From Variovorax paradoxus (GTDB taxonomy: Bacteria > Pseudomonadota > Gammaproteobacteria > Burkholderiales > Burkholderiaceae_C), in NCBI RefSeq assembly GCF_902712855.1, contig NZ_LR743507.1, forward strand, positions 3,148,001-3,212,000: 64,000 nt of DNA. Reading direction: 5' to 3'. The translations under genes were made by a program, and so were the position numbers. The notes beneath the pieces were generated by a model, which was not told the DNA's origin, did not search any database, and saw only the letters and a list, made by a program, of their open reading frames with translations. Below are positions 33,417-43,927 of this stretch, in pieces (within the stretch, counting starts at the first letter, position 1; each line of letters opens with the position of its first letter).

Positions 33417-34484
33417 TCATTTCTTCATCCTCACTCGGTACTGCGTCAGCAGCGTCGCCACCAGCACCGCGATCAGCGAGGCCGCGACGATGACGTCCGC
33501 GATGTACGTCGGCACACCGACCGCGCGGCTCATGGTGTCCGCACCGACCAGCACGCCTGCGACGAACACGCCGGCCGCGATCACGCCCAGCGGATGCAGC
33601 CCGGCCAGCATCGCGATGACGATGCCGGTGTAGCCGTAGCCCGGCGAGATGTCGAGCGTGACATAGCTGGTGCGGCCCGCCACCTCGATGGCGCCCGCCA
33701 GTCCGGCGAGCGCGCCCGACAGCAGCGCCACCATCAGGACGGTGCGCGTCACCGGCACGCCCGAGAAGGCCGCGGCGCGCGCGTTGGCACCGACCGCGCG
33801 GATGTCGAAACCCAGCACCGTGTACTTGAAGATCGCCCACACCATCACCGCAAGCGATACGGCCCAGAGCAGTCCGGTATGCACGCGCGTCTGCGCAACG
33901 AGCTTGCCCAGTTCGAGGTCGGATTGCAGCGACACGCTCTGCGGCCAGCCCATGGCGGTCGGGTCCTTCATCGGTCCGTCGAGCAGGGCCGACACGCCGA
34001 GCAGCACGATGAAGTTGATCAGCAGCGTGGTCACGACCTCGTCCACGCCCAGCTTGTTCTTCATGAGCGCCGGGCCGAGCAACATCAGTGCACCCGCCAC
34101 CGCCGCCGCCAGCATCATCAGCGGAAACAGCAGCCAGGGCGACAGCTCGAAGCCCGTGCCGCCATGCATGCCGCCCACCGCGACCGCGGCCAGGGCGCCC
34201 GCGTAGAGCTGACCCTCGGCCCCGATGTTGAACAACCGCGCCTTGAAGGCGACCGTGGCCGCCAGCCCGGTGAGGATCAGAGGAATGGCGCGCGTCAGCG
34301 TCTCGCTCCATGCGAACACCGAGCCGAAGCCGCCCTGCAGCAGCAGCGCATAGGTGCGGCCGACCGGTGCGCCGGCCCACAGCACCAGCAGCGCGCTGAT
34401 CAGCATCGTGAAGAGCACCGCGCCGATGGGCGCCAGCACCAGCGCGGCGCGCGAGGTTTCGTGGCGTCGTTCGAGCCGCATCAT
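33417..34484 (-). CDS. BMP-type nucleoside ABC transporter permease (YufP/NupP-like)
   Basis: This 355-residue inner-membrane permease has many hydrophobic helices. Landmarks are ATVAFKARLFNIGAEGQLYAG and NKLGVDEVVTTLLINFI, both typical of the YufP/RnsD side of nucleoside transporters, and YGYTGIVIAMLAGLHPLGVI towards the C-terminus. The ATG at 34484 (MMRLERRHE) overlaps the ATPase stop by four bases, so the two are coupled. Confidence 0.88.
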   Translation of the reverse strand: MMRLERRHETSRAALVLAPIGAVLFTMLISALLVLWAGAPVGRTYALLLQGGFGSVFAWSETLTRAIPLILTGLAATVAFKARLFNIGAEGQLYAGALAAVAVGGMHGGTGFELSPWLLFPLMMLAAAVAGALMLLGPALMKNKLGVDEVVTTLLINFIVLLGVSALLDGPMKDPTAMGWPQSVSLQSDLELGKLVAQTRVHTGLLWAVSLAVMVWAIFKYTVLGFDIRAVGANARAAAFSGVPVTRTVLMVALLSGALAGLAGAIEVAGRTSYVTLDISPGYGYTGIVIAMLAGLHPLGVIAAGVFVAGVLVGADTMSRAVGVPTYIADVIVAASLIAVLVATLLTQYRVRMKK

Positions 34485-36076
34485 GCTGCGCCTCCCTTGG
34501 TGTGCGGTGCGGTTGCACCAGCCATGGCGAGGCCGATGGCCTCGCGCGTCCATGCGGCTGCGGGGCGCGCTTCGCCCAGGTGGCCGCCGTGCATCACCGC
34601 CACGCGATCGCCGAGCGTGAGCACCTCGTCGAGGTCGTCCGAAATCACCAGCACCGCGGCGCCGGCGTCGCGCGCGGCAATGAGCTGCTGCTGCACGTAG
34701 GCGACCGCGCCGATGTCGAGGCCCCAGGTCGGCTGGTGCGCGACGATGAGGCGCGGCGCGCGGTTCGGGTACTTTTTGTTGTCGTCGCCCCTGGCGTGTT
34801 CGGGCTGCTCGGGCGACAGCAGGGCGCGTCCCAGGATCAGCTTCTGCATGTTGCCGCCGGAGAGCGAGCGGGCCGGCGCCATCAGGCCCGCGCCGCGCAC
34901 GTCGAAGGCCTTCTCGATGCGCCGTGCGTGCAGGCGGGCGGCGGCGCGCTTCACGACGAAGGACCAGCGCGAGAACACCGGGCTGCGTAGCCGCTCCGAC
35001 ACCGCGTTCTCCCACACCGGCAGGTCGCCGACCACGCCGACCGCATGGCGGTCTTCCGGAATGCGCGCCACGCCGCGCTGCACCAGCCGGGCGGGCGAGG
35101 GCGGCAGCGGCCGGCCCATGAGCTGCGCCGAGCCGGCGCTGGCGCGGCGCGTGCCGCAGAGCAGCTCGGCCAGCGCCACCTGCCCGTTGCCGGACACGCC
35201 GGCAATGGCCGTGATCTCGCCGGCGCGCAAGGTCAGCGACACCTCGCGCAGCCGGTCCTGCCCGCCGTCCTTGCCTGGCGCGGTGCTCACGTGGTCGAGC
35301 ACGCAGACCGCGTCGCCCACCGATCCGGCCGGCCGCCGCTGCGGCGCCTCGACCGCATGACCGACCATCCACAGCGCCAGCTGGGCCTGCGTGGTGTCGG
35401 CGGTGCGCGCTTCGGCCACCAGCTTGCCGCCGCGCAGCACGGCCACGCGGTGCGATACGCGCAACACCTCGCCGAGCTTGTGGCTGATGAAGATCACCGA
35501 CAGGCCCTGCGCCACCATCTGCGCGAGCGTGGCGAACAGGGCCTCGCTCTCCTGCGGGGTGAGCACGGCCGTGGGCTCGTCGAGGATCAGGATGCGTGCG
35601 CCGCGGTACAGCGCCTTTAGGATTTCCACGCGCTGGCGTTCGCCGACAGACAAGCTGCCGATCTTCGCGTCGGGCTGCACCGGCAGGCCGAAGCGCTGCG
35701 CGACCTCGAGCAGCCGCTCGCGCGCGGCGGCCCGGCGCGACACCGGGCGCCACAGCGGCTCGGTGCCCATCATCACGTTGTCGAGCACGCTGAGGTTGTC
35801 GGCGAGCGTGAAGTGCTGGTGCACCATGCCCACGCCGGCGGCCAGCGCGGCCTTGGGATTGCCCGCGGGCAGCGGAGCGCCGAACACCTCGATGCGGCCT
35901 TCGTCGGCGACGTAGTGGCCGAACAGGATCGACATCAGCGTCGACTTGCCGGCGCCGTTCTCGCCGAGCAGCGCGAGCACCTCGCCGGACTGCAGGTCGA
36001 GGGAAATGGCGTCGTTGGCCACCAGGCTGCCGAAGCGCTTGGTGATGCCCTCGAGCCGGAGCACGGTGGAATTCAT
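34481..36076 (-). CDS. BMP-type nucleoside ABC transporter ATPase with an insertion in NBD2
   Basis: This 531-residue double ATPase belongs to the YufO/RnsB group. NBD1 has Walker A GENGAGKS (38-45), signature LSVGERQRVEI and Walker B ILILDEPTAVLTP. NBD2 has a degenerate Walker A region (GVSGNGQVALAEL), signature LSGGNMQKLILGRAL and RLIVAHQPTWGLDIG. Between the last two lies an insert of about 18 residues (SPEQPEHARGDDNKKYPNR, about 420-440) where relatives have a few residues such as EPR. It is polar and likely a surface loop, but its position between signature and Walker B is unusual. The ATG overlaps the hydrolase stop (ATGA) with no obvious ribosome site. Confidence 0.88.
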   Translation of the reverse strand: MNSTVLRLEGITKRFGSLVANDAISLDLQSGEVLALLGENGAGKSTLMSILFGHYVADEGRIEVFGAPLPAGNPKAALAAGVGMVHQHFTLADNLSVLDNVMMGTEPLWRPVSRRAAARERLLEVAQRFGLPVQPDAKIGSLSVGERQRVEILKALYRGARILILDEPTAVLTPQESEALFATLAQMVAQGLSVIFISHKLGEVLRVSHRVAVLRGGKLVAEARTADTTQAQLALWMVGHAVEAPQRRPAGSVGDAVCVLDHVSTAPGKDGGQDRLREVSLTLRAGEITAIAGVSGNGQVALAELLCGTRRASAGSAQLMGRPLPPSPARLVQRGVARIPEDRHAVGVVGDLPVWENAVSERLRSPVFSRWSFVVKRAAARLHARRIEKAFDVRGAGLMAPARSLSGGNMQKLILGRALLSPEQPEHARGDDNKKYPNRAPRLIVAHQPTWGLDIGAVAYVQQQLIAARDAGAAVLVISDDLDEVLTLGDRVAVMHGGHLGEARPAAAWTREAIGLAMAGATAPHTKGGAA

Positions 36077-36822
36077 GGCAGGGCGGGCCCGGGTTCTCCG
36101 AGCTCGCGGCAAAAGGTTTCGATGGCCCGCGCGGTGGCGTCGGGCGCGGCCTGCAGCAGGCCATGCGGGCCTTCCAGGCGCACGATGCGAAGGCCCGCCA
36201 GCGCGCCCTGGATGGTACGGGCTGCCTGCGCGGGCACCACGCGATCCTGCAGGGCCTGCAGGTACATCGAGGGTACGCGCACCCGGGCGAGCTTGTCGAT
36301 CACGTTCACGCGTTGCACTTCCTTCATGCGGTGGGTCATGACGGCGCCGGAGACCTTGCGCATCGCGTCCCGCAGCATCGCCGCCAGCCGCGGCGTGGCG
36401 AAGCGGCCCAGCAGCATGCGGCGCACCGGGCCGGCCATCTGCGGCACGAGGAGCAGCTTCATGGTCAGCTCGATCACCCCGCCGCGCATCAACGCCAGGC
36501 CGGGGCTGGGGCGCCGGGCGAAGCTGCAGCACAGCACCAGGCCGCGCAGGCCCGCTGGCGGCGAAGCCGCGATGGAGATGGCCAGCGGGCCCGAGAAGGA
36601 TTCGCCCAGCAGCACGAACGGCTCGCCCTGCGGCAGCCGCGCCAGTTGCGCGCGCACCTGCCGCTCGAGTTCGCCGTAGCCCAGCAGCTCGGTGCCGGAA
36701 TAGCGCACCACGTCGATCGGCACGTGCGGCATGCGCGCGCCCATGGCTTCGCGAAAAGGATCGAAGAGGTCGCCCGTGCCGTCCATGCCCGGCAGCAGCA
36801 CGAGACGAACGGCCGGCCTCAC
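36073..36822 (-). CDS. Alpha/beta hydrolase
   Basis: This 249-residue cytoplasmic alpha/beta hydrolase has an oxyanion-region LLPGMDGTGDLF (8-19), a nucleophile elbow GESFSG (Ser near residue 78) and a likely His in GPHGLLQAAP near the C-terminus, with the acid in QALQDRVVP. No signal peptide is seen. The GTG at 36822 is chosen because it overlaps the upstream stop (GTGA) and starts at the first beta strand. It is coupled to the nucleosidase gene upstream and the transporter ATPase downstream. The substrate is unknown; the setting suggests ester or acyl nucleoside substrates, but only weakly. Confidence 0.8.
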   Translation of the reverse strand: MRPAVRLVLLPGMDGTGDLFDPFREAMGARMPHVPIDVVRYSGTELLGYGELERQVRAQLARLPQGEPFVLLGESFSGPLAISIAASPPAGLRGLVLCCSFARRPSPGLALMRGGVIELTMKLLLVPQMAGPVRRMLLGRFATPRLAAMLRDAMRKVSGAVMTHRMKEVQRVNVIDKLARVRVPSMYLQALQDRVVPAQAARTIQGALAGLRIVRLEGPHGLLQAAPDATARAIETFCRELGEPGPALP

Positions 36823-37787
36823 TTCCAGGCGGCGAGGAAAGCCAGCATGACCTTGGCGGAATTGTCCGCAGCGATGCTCATGAAGGTGCCCATTTCGTTG
36901 GCGCCGTCGCCGCCGCCCGCGAGGTCGCTGAGCGAGCGGAAGGCGAGGTAGGGCACGCCGTTGCTGTAGGCGACCATGCCCACGGCGGCGGTTTCCATGT
37001 CGAGCACGTTGGCCTGGAAGGTCTTGTACGTGTACTCGCGGTAGGCCTTGTTGTCCATGAAGGCCTGGCCCGAGACGCCGTTGCCGCCCACCACCAGTTG
37101 CGGCTTGCGCGGCAGGCACTTGCCGGCGCCGCAGCTGGCGAGATCGACGTTGCGGATGCCGCGCGCCACCTCGAGCATCTTCGGGTCGGCCTCGAACCAG
37201 AACTTGCGCTCGATCTGCGGCTTCGCAGCCGAACGCACTTCGACCGGCCGCGGGAACATCATCCCGAAGTTGGGCAGCGTGGCATCGGTGATGAAGGGCG
37301 GGGCGCTGAACCTGCCGGGCGCGGTCTCGCGCGCCATCAGCACTTCGAGGTACTGGCCCCATTGCGCCGGCACCGTGACGTCGCCCACGTGCAGCTGCGG
37401 ATTCACGCCGCCCGCGATGCCGCTGAACACGATGTTCGTGACGCGGAAGCGGTCGAGCACGAGCTGCGTGTTCATCGTCGCGTTCGTCATGCTGATGCCC
37501 GACAGGAACAGCACCACGGGCTTGCCTTCGAGCGTGCCGGTGGTGAACTCCACGCCGTTCACGCTGTGCTTCACCGGGCCCTGGACGCGGGTGAGCAGCA
37601 GCTTGAGTTCGGGCTCGAAGGCCGACATCACCGCGATGCGCGGCGTGCCGTCCAGGCGCGCGCCGTTGCCTGCGCTGCCCGCCGTGTGCATGCCGGCGCA
37701 GCCGGAGAGCAGGAGCGCGGCGCCGAGCACGGCGGCCAGGAGCGGGCGGCGAAGGCGCGGCAGCGCGGGCGGGGTCGTCATCGTCAT
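36819..37787 (-). CDS. Putative lipoprotein nucleosidase (MTA/SAH nucleosidase-like)
   Basis: This 322-residue protein has a lipoprotein signal with lipobox LLLSGC and then the phosphorylase/nucleosidase (PNP_UDP_1) fold: IAVMSAFEPELKLLL, IVFSGIAGGVNPQLHVGDV, and DMETAAVGMVAYSNGVPYLA with FRSLSD. In MTA/SAH nucleosidase the matching motif is MEGAAIA with ISD; Glu and Asp are kept. Cytosolic enzymes of this class have no export signal, so a membrane-anchored periplasmic nucleosidase is predicted. A 50-residue insertion with two cysteines (ASCGAGKC) distinguishes it from E. coli MTAN. The gene overlaps the caspase-fusion stop (ATGA). Next to a nucleoside importer, it may release bases for uptake. 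Confidence 0.82.
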   Translation of the reverse strand: MTMTTPPALPRLRRPLLAAVLGAALLLSGCAGMHTAGSAGNGARLDGTPRIAVMSAFEPELKLLLTRVQGPVKHSVNGVEFTTGTLEGKPVVLFLSGISMTNATMNTQLVLDRFRVTNIVFSGIAGGVNPQLHVGDVTVPAQWGQYLEVLMARETAPGRFSAPPFITDATLPNFGMMFPRPVEVRSAAKPQIERKFWFEADPKMLEVARGIRNVDLASCGAGKCLPRKPQLVVGGNGVSGQAFMDNKAYREYTYKTFQANVLDMETAAVGMVAYSNGVPYLAFRSLSDLAGGGDGANEMGTFMSIAADNSAKVMLAFLAAWK

Positions 37788-40626
37788 GAGTTGGTGGGCG
37801 GAAGTTGAGGGCGGTGCGCGGCGTCGGGGGTGGCGATCCAGGCCTGCAGCGCCGCGGTGCGCGAGTGCTTCGGTGCGAGGCCGACGAAGGTCGTGTACGC
37901 GGCGAGCGCCTTGGCGTCGTTGCCGGCCTGCAGGTGCGCGTCGCCGAGGTTGAGGTACGCCAGCGCGCGGCTGCCGTCCATTTCGATCGCCTGCTCGAAC
38001 CAGCGCGCGGCCTCTGTCGGCTTGCCGCGCTTGAAGTAGACGAATCCTAGGTTGTTGGCGGCCAGCGCGAACCGGGGCTGCAGCTTCAGCGCTTCGGTGA
38101 AAGCGGCTTCCGCCTCGTCGTAGCGGCGCTCGCGGTACAGCTGCAGGCCGCGGTCGTTGGCGCGCTGGGCGGCCACGCGCGGCGACACCGGCGCCGCGGC
38201 CGGCATGGTGAGCCTGGCGTCGGCACCGTCGAGATTCTTCACGACCACCTCGATGGCGGGCGCTGCCGCGCCGGCGGCGCCCGCGGCCCCGGCCTTGGGT
38301 GCGGCAGCGGCGTGCACCGCCTGCTCGTTCGCCTCGTCGATGCGCTTGTTCACCTGGCTGGCGGCGGCGTCGAGCTGCAGGCTGTCGCCGCTGAGGCCTT
38401 CGCGCTCGGCGGGCAGCTCGAACACGAATTCGCCGCCTTCGGAGCCCGGCAGGCTGCCGAAGGCCGGCGTCTGCCGCGCGATGGCCGAGACCGCCGGCGA
38501 CACGTACGCCGCCAGTTCGGTGCCGGTGATGACGCCGTCGCCGTTCAGGTCGGCCTTGCCCGACAGTGCCTGCAGCATCGTCCAGGTGAAGACCGAGTGG
38601 CCGCCGGGGCCGTCGTCGGCCACCTGCTGGTCGGCACCGCCGGCGGTGATCATCTGGCGGCCGATGCGCCGCGCGTTGTCGCTCAGGAAGTTCTTGCTGC
38701 TGCGCGGCCCGCCGCCGCGCGTGAGGCCCAGGCCCGAATAGCAGGCGTCGACCATGAAGAGCACATGCTTGGCCGAAAGCGCCTCGGCCACTTCCTGCAG
38801 TTGCGGCATCGAGATGGCGTCGGCCGGCAGGTCGTCGAGCGCGGCGTCGACTGGCACGATGTAGCCGACGTCGCGTCCGCTGGCGAGCTTGCGGGTGCTG
38901 CCGTGGCCGGCGAAGAACACCAGCACGCGGTCGTCGCGCTTCACGCGCTGCTTGTCGGTGAGCTTGTCGTTGAGGGCGCGCAGGATGTTGGCGCGCGTGG
39001 CCTGGCCGTCGTACAGCGCGGTGACGTTCTCGGGCGTGAAGCCCAGGCGCGTGACGAGCTGCTGCTCCATCGCCTTGGCATCGGTCACCGCATGGTGCAG
39101 GCCGGGCCACTGGGCGTACCTGTCGATGCCGATCACGAGCGCATGGCTCTCGCGGTAGAGCGTGTCGCCGGCGGCGGCCGCTGCTGCCACGCCGTCGTCG
39201 GGCGCCGGGCGCCTGGCGGCGTTGACGACGAACTTGCCGTCGCGCCAGGTGGCGAAGCGGTAGCCGTCGGCCACCAGCTGGTCGAGCACAGTAGGCAGGG
39301 CCTGCACGGTGCGGCCCTGGATGTCGTGGAACAGGATCACGCCGCGCTTGGCCTTGTCGACCTCGGCCAGCACGCGGTCGGCGATCGACTTGGGCACCGG
39401 GTCGGCCCAGTCCATGGAGTCGACCGTCCAGAGCATGGAGCGCAGCTTGAGCGCCTCGACCGTGGTCAGTTTGGCTTCGTTGCGCGCGCCGTACGGAAAG
39501 CGGAACAGCGTGGACTGCGGCCGGCCGGTGGCATCGAGCAGCGTTTCGGTCTCGGTCGCCTCGTTGCGCACCGCGTCGTCGCTCATCTTGGCCATCATGC
39601 CGTGGCTGAAACTGTGGTTCGCCAGCGTGTGGCCCGCGGCCAGCACGCGCTTGGCGACCGCGCCGTTGGTACCGAGCTGGGCCTTGCCCTGCGCGTCGAG
39701 CTTGCCGAGGTTCTGGCCGAGCTGGAAGAAGATGGCCGGCGCGTCGTAGCGCTTCAGGATCTCGAGGATCTCGTCGGTGTGCTTGGCGTGCGGGCCATCG
39801 TCGAAGGTCAGTACCACGGTCTTGGGCGGCAGCGAATTGCCGAAGATCTCGCGGGCGTCGGCGCCTTCCTTCTCCTTGGTGCCGCTCGTCGGCTGCGTGT
39901 AGGGAACGATGGTCCCGAAGTCCTTCAGGATCTGCTCGCGCGAGTAGATGCCCTGGAGCTTGGCCACGTAGTCGGCCCATTTCTCGCGCTTCGGCTCGAT
40001 GCCGCGCTGCGCGAAGCGGCCGAACACGTCCTTCAGTTCGCGGTCGTAGGCCTGCTCGATCTCGGCGAGCACCGCCAGGTCTTCGCTCGCACGCCGGCCG
40101 AGCTTGAGGCCAGGCAGCGACTGCGCCTGGCTGTAGCGCGTGCTCAGCTCGGACAGGAATTCCTTGAACGCCAGCCGGTCGGCATCGAACCAGCTCGGCT
40201 CGCTCTCGATGCGGTCGAGCAGCGCGTTCAGCGCCGGCACGGTGGCCGGGTCGGTCATCTCGCCGGCCTGGGCGATCAACGCGCGCTGGCGTTCTTGCAT
40301 GTCGTGGAAGAGCATCTGCCCGACCGCGCCGACGGCGCGCTTGTCGGCCGCATCGAGCGTGCGTTCGCCGGTCATGAGCACGATCATCTGCCGATGCGCG
40401 GCGAGCAGGGCGTCCGCGCGTTCCTGCAGCGCGGCGGGAATGCCGGCCGGGGCGGCGGCCGCGGCAGGCGCAGCCGCCGAAGCCGCGGCCACCGGCGGGT
40501 CGCCGCAGCCGCGGCCGGGGCCGGTGGTGCCGCGCCCTCAGGCTCGCGCTGGCATGCGGCCAGCCCCATCGTCAACGCCGCAACGGCCACGGCATGGCCC
40601 GCGATCTGCCATCGCGCACGTTTCAT
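37784..40626 (-). CDS. Polysaccharide deacetylase-caspase-EF-hand-TPR lipoprotein, apparent frameshift
   Basis: Two reading frames appear to make one gene. From ATG 40626 a lipoprotein signal reads MKRARWQIAG to a lipobox LAAC, then an Ala/Pro linker. Near 40500 the frame turns Arg-rich and ends at 40384. The main domains lie in another frame, open from GTG 40492 for 902 residues. One extra G in the linker would join them. Domain order in the 902 residues: helical region (1-200), NodB polysaccharide deacetylase (VLTFDDGPHAK about 231, HSFSHG, RFPYG), caspase C14 (VIGIDRYAQW, catalytic His in FFAGHG, Cys in DACYSG), EF-hand DLNGDGVITGTE, and three TPR-like repeats near the end. The frameshift may be real or a sequence error. 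The combination is unusual. Confidence 0.78.
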
Positions 40627-40645
40627 CGACATCGGGGTTTGTTTC

Positions 40646-41647
40646 TTACTTGGCTGTGGACTTGGGCTGGCCGTCGTCCACCTTCACGGTGAACTTGCCG
40701 GCGAGGATGTCGGCCTGCTTGGCCTTCACCTTGGCGATGATGTCCGCCGGCACCTTCTTCTCGAAGGTGCCCAGCGGCGCCAGCTCGGAGCCCTTGTGCT
40801 TCATCTGCGCGTACACGCCGTAGTCCTCGGCCGCGAACTTGCCTTCCTTCACCAGCTTGATCGCATGGTCGGCCGCGGGTTCGAAGTTCCACAGCGCTGA
40901 GGCGACCACCGTGTCGGGGTACTGGCTCTGGGTATCGATCACGTTGCCGATGGCGAGCTTGCCCTTTTCCTTGGCCGCGTCGGACACACCGAAGCGCTCG
41001 GCATACATCACGTCCGCACCCTTGTCGATCATCGCGAAGGCCGCTTCCTTGGCCTTCGGCGGGTCGAACCAGCTGTTGATGAAGCTCACACTGAACTCTA
41101 CCTTCGGATTGGTTTCCTTCGCGCCCGCCATGAACGCGTTCATCAGCCGGTTGACCTCCGGAATCGGGAAGCCGCCGACCATGCCGATGCGGTTGCTCTT
41201 CGTCATGCCGCCGGCCACCATCCCGCTCAGGTACGCCGGTTCCTGGATGTAGTTGTCGAACACGCTGAAGTTGGGCGCCTGCGGCTTCAGCGACGAGCCC
41301 ATCAGGAACGCGACTTTCGGAAAGTCCTTGGCCACCTTGCGCGCCGCCGCCTCCACACCGAACACCTCGCCCAGGATCAGTTGGTTGCCGGCGGTCGCGT
41401 ACTCGCGCATCACGCGTTCGTAGTCCGCGTTGCTCACGTTCTCCGTGGCCTTGTATTCGATCTCGCCGCGCGCCTCGGCCGCCTTCAGCGCCTTGTGGAT
41501 GCGCCCCACCCATTGCTGCTCGAAGGGCACGGTGTAAACCGCCGCCACCTTCAGCTTGGCCTGCGCCAGCGCGACGCCCGGCGCGCCGGCCGCAAATGCC
41601 GCCGCGATCGCGGCGGAACGAATGATCAATTGACGACGTGCGTTCAC
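40646..41647 (-). CDS. BMP-family nucleoside ABC transporter receptor (BmpA/Med)
   Basis: This 333-residue basic-membrane-protein-family receptor has a Sec signal (about 1-29, cut after ALA) and the family strands LKVAAVYTVPFEQQWVGRIH, NYIQEPAYLSGMVAGGMTKS and NRIGMVGGFPIPEVNRLMNA. Family members bind purine or pyrimidine nucleosides. The start is GTG at 41647 with GAGGAGA seven bases upstream. It precedes the caspase-fusion gene, the nucleosidase, the hydrolase and the ATPase/permease genes. The receptor and channel genes of one transporter are thus separated by the cassette. Confidence 0.9.
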   Translation of the reverse strand: MNARRQLIIRSAAIAAAFAAGAPGVALAQAKLKVAAVYTVPFEQQWVGRIHKALKAAEARGEIEYKATENVSNADYERVMREYATAGNQLILGEVFGVEAAARKVAKDFPKVAFLMGSSLKPQAPNFSVFDNYIQEPAYLSGMVAGGMTKSNRIGMVGGFPIPEVNRLMNAFMAGAKETNPKVEFSVSFINSWFDPPKAKEAAFAMIDKGADVMYAERFGVSDAAKEKGKLAIGNVIDTQSQYPDTVVASALWNFEPAADHAIKLVKEGKFAAEDYGVYAQMKHKGSELAPLGTFEKKVPADIIAKVKAKQADILAGKFTVKVDDGQPKSTAK

Positions 41648-41690
41648 TGTCTTCTCCTCGATTTAAAAACATCAGCGCAGCAATCCCCAT

Positions 41691-41750
41691 GCCCGCCCAA
41701 AATCCCCGGGGCTCGAACACCCCGGGGCTCGCGCGCTTCGCGCGCGGCCC
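41691..41750. repeat. GC-rich tandem and inverted repeat
   Basis: CCCCGGGGCTCG occurs twice in tandem, followed by the hairpin-forming CGCGCGCTTCGCGCGCG. It abuts repeat copy 2 and lies upstream of the BMP receptor gene. No T-run gives it clear terminator character. Confidence 0.5.
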
Positions 41751-41853
41751 TTCCAGAGACACCGAGGAACCGGCTTCGCCGGGCCTCAGGTGTCGCCCCC
41801 GGTAGGGGGTTGGCGAAGCGGACACGAAGTGCCGCGCAGCCTGGGGGCGAGCC
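41751..41853 (-). repeat. Interspersed intergenic repeat, copy 2
   Basis: Reverse-strand copy (103 bp) of the element at 13933-14030, with the same landmarks in the same order but with differences throughout. It sits in the gap between upp and the BMP receptor gene and ends exactly at the upp stop codon. Confidence 0.75.
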
Positions 41854-42483
<630 letters not shown>

Positions 42484-42521
42484 TGGAATTGTGTGTGGCG
42501 TTGCGAAGAGAACCCGAGAGT

Positions 42522-43927
42522 CTAAAAGACCGTGCCGTCGCTCTCGATCAGCAGCGGCGGCGCACCGTCGCGCAGGCGTTGTGCCAGTGCCCGGCCTGCC
42601 GCCCAGGTACCGCCTTCGAGCACGCAGGCCAGCGGCAGCTCTTCCTCGGAGCGGTCGAGCACCTTGCGCACGCGCGGGGCCACCTCGTCGAGCAGCGCCA
42701 CCGTGAGCGCGCGCCACTCGACGATGAACTCGTCGCCCACCTTCCAGCGGCGGGTGAGGAAGGACGGGTCCTTCGGCACGATCACGCCGCTGTCGATCAG
42801 CAGGCCGCCGTTGCGGTACTCGGGCAGGGCGGTGAGCGCGTCGAGGTGGCGCACCTTCACGCCGGCCCATTCGAAAGGCTCGAGCAGCGAGTACGTGAGC
42901 CATTGCGACAGCTTGTGGAACGGCATCCAGCCGTTGGTGAGGCCGGGCCCCCGCACCGCGCTGTGGCGCCAGCAGTCGCCCAGCGCCAGCGCCGGGTCGC
43001 CCGAGCCGATGCCGCCGGGGCTGTCGCTGCCGTCCGCCGCAATGCTGTCCACCGCATTGGGCGCCGGCCAGATGCGCGAGAGCGACTCCAGCAGCAGCGA
43101 CAGGATCTGATGCGCCGTGACCTCGGCGGTCGGCGGCGCGGCCGGGCCGTAGGGGCCGACCAGGGCGTCGAACAGCTTGCCGGGGCGGCCGTCGTCGCCG
43201 AAGGTCTCGGGTTGCTCGCTCATGGCCTCGCCGAGCCGGCGAAGCAGCGTGGCACGGCCCGCCAGGCCGACCAGCGGATTCACCTCGCTGACCTGGAAGG
43301 CATCGCCGAGCCGGTCGGTCACCAGGCCGCGAAGGCCGGCCGCGTCCACCTGGTACGGATGGTCAGGGTCAGAGGAAAACAGGCCGCCCATGAACGCGTG
43401 GTAGCTGGCCACGCCCAGGCCTTCGGAGCGGGTGAAGCGCTCGCCGGTCGACGACTCCGTGTAGTGCCAGTCGGGACCGGCACCCGCGTCGAGCAGCACG
43501 CTGACCAGCACAAGATCGATGTGGGCGCGGGCGCGCTGCCGCGCGTCCGCGTCGCCGAGCAGGGTGTTGAGTTCCTCGAGCCGGTTGATGCCGCCGGCCT
43601 CGAAGTGGCGCCAGCGGCTGTGGTACGGAATGGTGTCCCAGGGATAGCGTTCGCGCGTGACCTCGGCGACGTTGCGCGCGGCGTCCTCCAGTGCGCTGTC
43701 GTCGCCGATGCTGAACCACTGCGATTCGCCGCTGCGCGCGCGGGCCAGCAAGGCTGCGGCGCGCTGGCGGATGGCGGTGGTGGTGCGCAGCAGGCTGGCC
43801 GCGCCGGCGGCATGGCCGGCGTCCACTGTGAATTCGATCGACGGATCGACCTTGCCTTCGCCGCCAGGCGGCAAGCTGCCCGATCCGTCGACGGGCAGGT
43901 GGGAGTCGGTGTTGTTGTGGCTGGTGG

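Noticed and set aside
36073..40626. Calling the caspase/nucleosidase/hydrolase genes a defence system
   Set aside because: Lipoprotein signals and the nucleoside-transport context do not fit a cytosolic abortive-infection system; kept only as a hypothesis.
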